A DNA stretch of 26,292 nucleotides, taken from an uncultured Novosphingobium sp. GTDB taxonomy: Bacteria; Pseudomonadota; Alphaproteobacteria; Sphingomonadales; Sphingomonadaceae. The stretch lies in assembly GCA_946886075.1 (NCBI GenBank), contig CAMPHR010000038.1:1-26292 (forward strand), read 5' to 3'. The notes under the pieces are model-generated. The model had not been told where the DNA came from, did not search any database, and saw only the letters and a list, made by a program, of their open reading frames with translations. Positions 24,252 through 26,292 of this stretch are shown here, piece after piece (the first letter of the stretch is position 1; each line of letters opens with the position of its first letter). The position numbers and the translations under genes are program-made.

Positions 24252-24983
24252 CTACCTTTTGCGTTGCGCACCAGAGGGCGGCTGTTCCCGAACGCCGATA
24301 TGACGTTCCCAAAGGTCCGGCCGCCTTAGCCGTGTGTCATCCTCCGCCCTTTGTTTCCGCCAGGCAGCGATCTTCGCATGATCCCCCGATCGCAACACTT
24401 CAGGGATCGCGCGCCCTTCCCACAAAGCGGGCCGGGTATAGTGCGGATATTCGAGAAGGCCGCTTTCGAAGCTCTCTTCATCCCCACTGGAAGCCGCGCC
24501 CATTACACCGGGAAGCAGCCGAATGCAAGCGTCGAGCAGCATCAGCGCGCCCATCTCGCCGCCCGACAGAATGATGTCGCCCATGCTGATCTGCTCAACC
24601 GGCCGCGCCTCGAAAATACGCTCGTCAAACCCCTCGAACCGCCCGCACAGGATCGTCGCGCCGGGACCAGCGGCGATCTGCCGAACCCGCCCCTGCGTGA
24701 TCGGCGTCCCGCGCGGCGTCATGGCGATGACCGGCAGGTCCGGCGCCCGCTCCAGCGCATGGTCGATGGCAAGGCCCAATATGTCCGCGCGCAACACCAT
24801 GCCCGCGCCGCCCCCCGCAGGCGTATCATCCACCGTCCGATGCCTATCCGTTGCAAAGTCGCGAATGTGGATGGGATCGCACGACCATTTCCCCTCCGCC
24901 AGCGCCCTCCCGGCGAGCGACACTCCGAGCGGCCCCGGAAACATCTCCGGATAGAGCGTCAATATCTGCGCGCGAAAGCTCAC
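24252..24983 (-). CDS. trmD: tRNA (guanine-N1-)-methyltransferase TrmD
   Basis: The 243-residue enzyme methylates G37 of tRNAs that have G36, preventing frameshifts. Motifs include the start [19 protein letters not shown], the trefoil-knot S-adenosylmethionine region with [25 protein letters not shown] and [19 protein letters not shown], and the C-terminal linker [16 protein letters not shown]. The GTG start at 24983 overlaps the stop of the upstream membrane-protein gene (GTGA); the longer frame to 25199 is only open by chance over that gene. Confidence 0.96.
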   Translation of the reverse strand: MSFRAQILTLYPEMFPGPLGVSLAGRALAEGKWSCDPIHIRDFATDRHRTVDDTPAGGGAGMVLRADILGLAIDHALERAPDLPVIAMTPRGTPITQGRVRQIAAGPGATILCGRFEGFDERIFEARPVEQISMGDIILSGGEMGALMLLDACIRLLPGVMGAASSGDEESFESGLLEYPHYTRPALWEGRAIPEVLRSGDHAKIAAWRKQRAEDDTRLRRPDLWERHIGVREQPPSGAQRKR

Positions 24984-25252
24984 GCCCTGCGCGCCTTCAG
25001 CCAGGCCCCCGCCATCCCGCCCAGCAGCGACACCGCTCCACCGATGATCAGCGCAATGCCGATCGCCCGCAACAGATCGGCAAAGGGCCGGTCGGGATGC
25101 AGCAGCGAGGGCAGCAGGAAAAACATCGGAATGGGCAGGACCAGCGCCACCGCCCCGCCGATCTTCCACCCACGCGGCCAGCCCATGCCGAACAGCCACC
25201 AGCCCGCGGCGACCATCAGCAGCAGATAAAGGGCAGCGATGAATTTGGGCAT
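24980..25252 (-). CDS. Small membrane protein of unknown function inside the rimM-trmD operon
   Basis: A 90-residue protein with about three hydrophobic segments ([59 protein letters not shown]) and a basic C-terminal LKARRA. No enzyme motif is visible and I do not recognise the family. It shares the strand and ends in a four-base overlap with trmD, so it is probably translated and coupled to trmD. An extra membrane gene at this position is not part of the usual rpsP-rimM-trmD-rplS order. It follows a REP-doublet after rimM. Confidence 0.7.
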   Translation of the reverse strand: MPKFIAALYLLLMVAAGWWLFGMGWPRGWKIGGAVALVLPIPMFFLLPSLLHPDRPFADLLRAIGIALIIGGAVSLLGGMAGAWLKARRA

Positions 25253-25272
25253 GGCTCGGCCTTATACTTCCT

Positions 25273-25364
25273 CGTCATGCTGAACTCGTTTCAGCATCCA
25301 TTCCGCCTTGGGCATCCACAGCTTCTCAAGGCACGATAGATCCTGAACCAAGTTCAGGATGACG
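25273..25364. repeat. REP-doublet palindromic element (CTGAAC variant) in the ribosomal operon
   Basis: The left arm CATGCTGAACTCGTTTCAGCATCC and right arm GATCCTGAACCAAGTTCAGGATG are each hairpins; the ends are CGTCA and TGACG as in the copies at 4184, 9811 and 13186. It separates rimM from the membrane-protein gene. Confidence 0.8.
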
Positions 25365-25390
25365 CTTGTGAGGGCGCTGGCCCTCGCCCC

Positions 25391-25897
25391 TCAAACCGCA
25401 AACGCCGCCTCGATAACCGCGCGTTCGTCCGCAATCGTCACCGCATGCATCGGCGCCATGAAGCGCTTGCCCGTTGGCCGCTCTACCTCGATGATGTCGC
25501 CCGCACCGAAATTCTCGACCGCGACGATATTGCCCAGCCCTTCGCCCTCACTCGAGAAGCAAGGCAGGCCGATCAGGTCGGCATGATAATATTCGCCCTC
25601 TTCCAGCGGAGGCAGGGCAGAGCGCGGCACCGTCAATTCCGTACCGCGCAACGCTTCGGCCGCCGTGCGGTCGCCGATCTCGGCAAAGCGCGCAACCGCG
25701 CCGTTGGGGCCAGCGCGAACCGACTTCAACGTCAGCGCGCCCCCCGCAGCGGCGAAGCTCTTGTAGGATTTGAGGGCATCCACCCCCTCGCCAAAGAGCT
25801 TCAGGCGAACCTCGCCCGCCACTCCATGCGCGCCGATGATGACGGCGAGAGTCACGTGCCTCTCGCCGTCGAGCGTGACGGCTTTGTCGTCGCTCAT
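25391..25897 (-). CDS. rimM: Ribosome maturation factor RimM
   Basis: A 168-residue RimM: an N-terminal beta-barrel domain (VTLAVIIGAHGVAGEVRLK, then the RGTELTVPRSALP region) and a C-terminal PRC-barrel domain (EEGEYYHADLIGLPCFSS, then DIIEVERPTGKRFMAPM). It binds S19 and assists 30S head assembly. Start 25897 has a strong GGGAGG site at 25904-25909 which is part of a hairpin of the adjacent repeat element. It is the second gene of the operon, after rpsP. Confidence 0.95.
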   Translation of the reverse strand: MSDDKAVTLDGERHVTLAVIIGAHGVAGEVRLKLFGEGVDALKSYKSFAAAGGALTLKSVRAGPNGAVARFAEIGDRTAAEALRGTELTVPRSALPPLEEGEYYHADLIGLPCFSSEGEGLGNIVAVENFGAGDIIEVERPTGKRFMAPMHAVTIADERAVIEAAFAV

Positions 25898-25901
25898 GCC
25901 T

Positions 25902-25998
25902 CCCCTCCCTTGCAGGGAGGGGATTGAGGGGTGGGTGCGAGCGAAGCGAGCTTGAGGCCCGCTCTACCCACCCCAACCCCTCCCTTGAAAGGGAGGGG
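25902..25998. repeat. CCTCCC/GGGAGG palindromic element between rpsP and rimM
   Basis: CCCCTCCC (25902-25909) pairs with GGGAGGGG (25915-25922), and CCCCTCCC (25977-25984) with GGGAGGGG (25991-25998); between them GGGGTGGG and CCCACCCC pair around GCGAGCGAAGCGAGC. It matches the plan of the element at 9660. The left hairpin carries the rimM ribosome binding site on the minus strand. Confidence 0.8.
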
Positions 25999-26008
25999 CG
26001 TCATCATG

Positions 26009-26292
26009 TCAGCCTTCAGCCTGTTCTTCAGCAGCAGCTTCGGGAGCAGCGGCTTCCGGAGCAGATTCTTCAGCAGCAGGCGCTTCTTCAGCGGCCGGAG
26101 CAGCAGCAGCCTCAGCGGCGGCAGCCTTTGCGGCTTCGGCAGCTTCAGCGGCTTCCGCAGCCTTCGTCGCACGGTCTTCGGCGCGATCCTTGGCCTTCTG
26201 GCCCGGCTCAGCCTTCTTCGGGTTGTTGCGAGCAGCGCGTTCCTTCACGCCAGCCGCGTCCAGGAAGCGGGCAACGCGGTCGGTCGGCTGCG
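26009..26292 (-). CDS. rpsP: 30S ribosomal protein S16, C-terminal part with extension (partial)
   Basis: The frame runs off the right edge, so the start of the gene is missing. The visible part begins [15 protein letters not shown], the conserved C-terminal end of S16, and continues into about 75 residues of Ala/Glu/Lys-rich low-complexity sequence ([19 protein letters not shown], then Ala/Glu repeats). Such tails are known on alphaproteobacterial S16 proteins. S16 is needed for 30S assembly; rpsP, rimM, trmD and rplS form the classic operon. Confidence 0.9.
   Translation of the reverse strand, partial: QPTDRVARFLDAAGVKERAARNNPKKAEPGQKAKDRAEDRATKAAEAAEAAEAAKAAAAEAAAAPAAEEAPAAEESAPEAAAPEAAAEEQAEG

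Overview
The window is GC-rich DNA packed with genes and reads as the chromosome of an alphaproteobacterium, most probably Sphingomonadales (Sphingobium/Sphingomonas type). The grounds are the protein sequences, the alphaproteobacterial order pckA | chvI-chvG-hprK-rapZ-EIIA-HPr, the aa3-type oxidase subunit IV next to pntA, and families of intergenic palindromes of the kind common in sphingomonads. This placement comes from reading the sequence, not from a database search.

Layout. (1) 1-4157: the end of a tad/Flp pilus operon, with a probable cpaC tail, cpaD, cpaE, tadB and tadC, closed by a strong terminator; the motor ATPase cpaF is not in its usual place between cpaE and tadB. (2) 4289-7349, minus strand: a 41-residue oxidase subunit IV, a normal pntA (NAD-binding alpha-1 subunit of the proton-pumping transhydrogenase), then two diverged membrane proteins that align to PntAB and to the membrane part of PntB. 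The PntB-like protein has no NADP-binding domain III, has lost about two helices, and lacks the known proton-path residues. A YgeA-type amino-acid racemase follows. (3) 7506-9646: an NtrC-type sigma-54 activator and a small lipoprotein. (4) 9660-14672: a CitE-like lyase, a stomatin/NfeD pair, a VOC protein in a base-composition-atypical patch bounded by repeat elements, a ferredoxin-NADP reductase and a small helical protein. (5) 14731-21104: pckA, divergent from a regulatory run of chvI, chvG, short hprK, rapZ, a mannose-family EIIA and HPr, which together look like a carbon/phosphoenolpyruvate and envelope-stress control module with no sugar permease. (6) 21169-23725: an RNA 2'-O-methyltransferase, an MFS symporter and a YdeI-like protein. 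(7) 23801-26292, minus strand: the ribosome-maturation operon rpsP-rimM-(membrane protein)-trmD-rplS, with two repeat elements inside it, one of which contains the rimM ribosome binding site.

The points most worth following are the vestigial or repurposed transhydrogenase membrane module (5041-5969), the palindrome that overlaps the rimM Shine-Dalgarno, the VOC patch joined to a broken repeat, and the shared architecture of the palindromic elements. Several genes overlap by 1-4 bases (cpaD/cpaE nearly abut, QmcA/NfeD, hprK/rapZ, EIIA/HPr, PntAB-like/PntB-like, membrane protein/trmD), which supports the assigned starts and operons.
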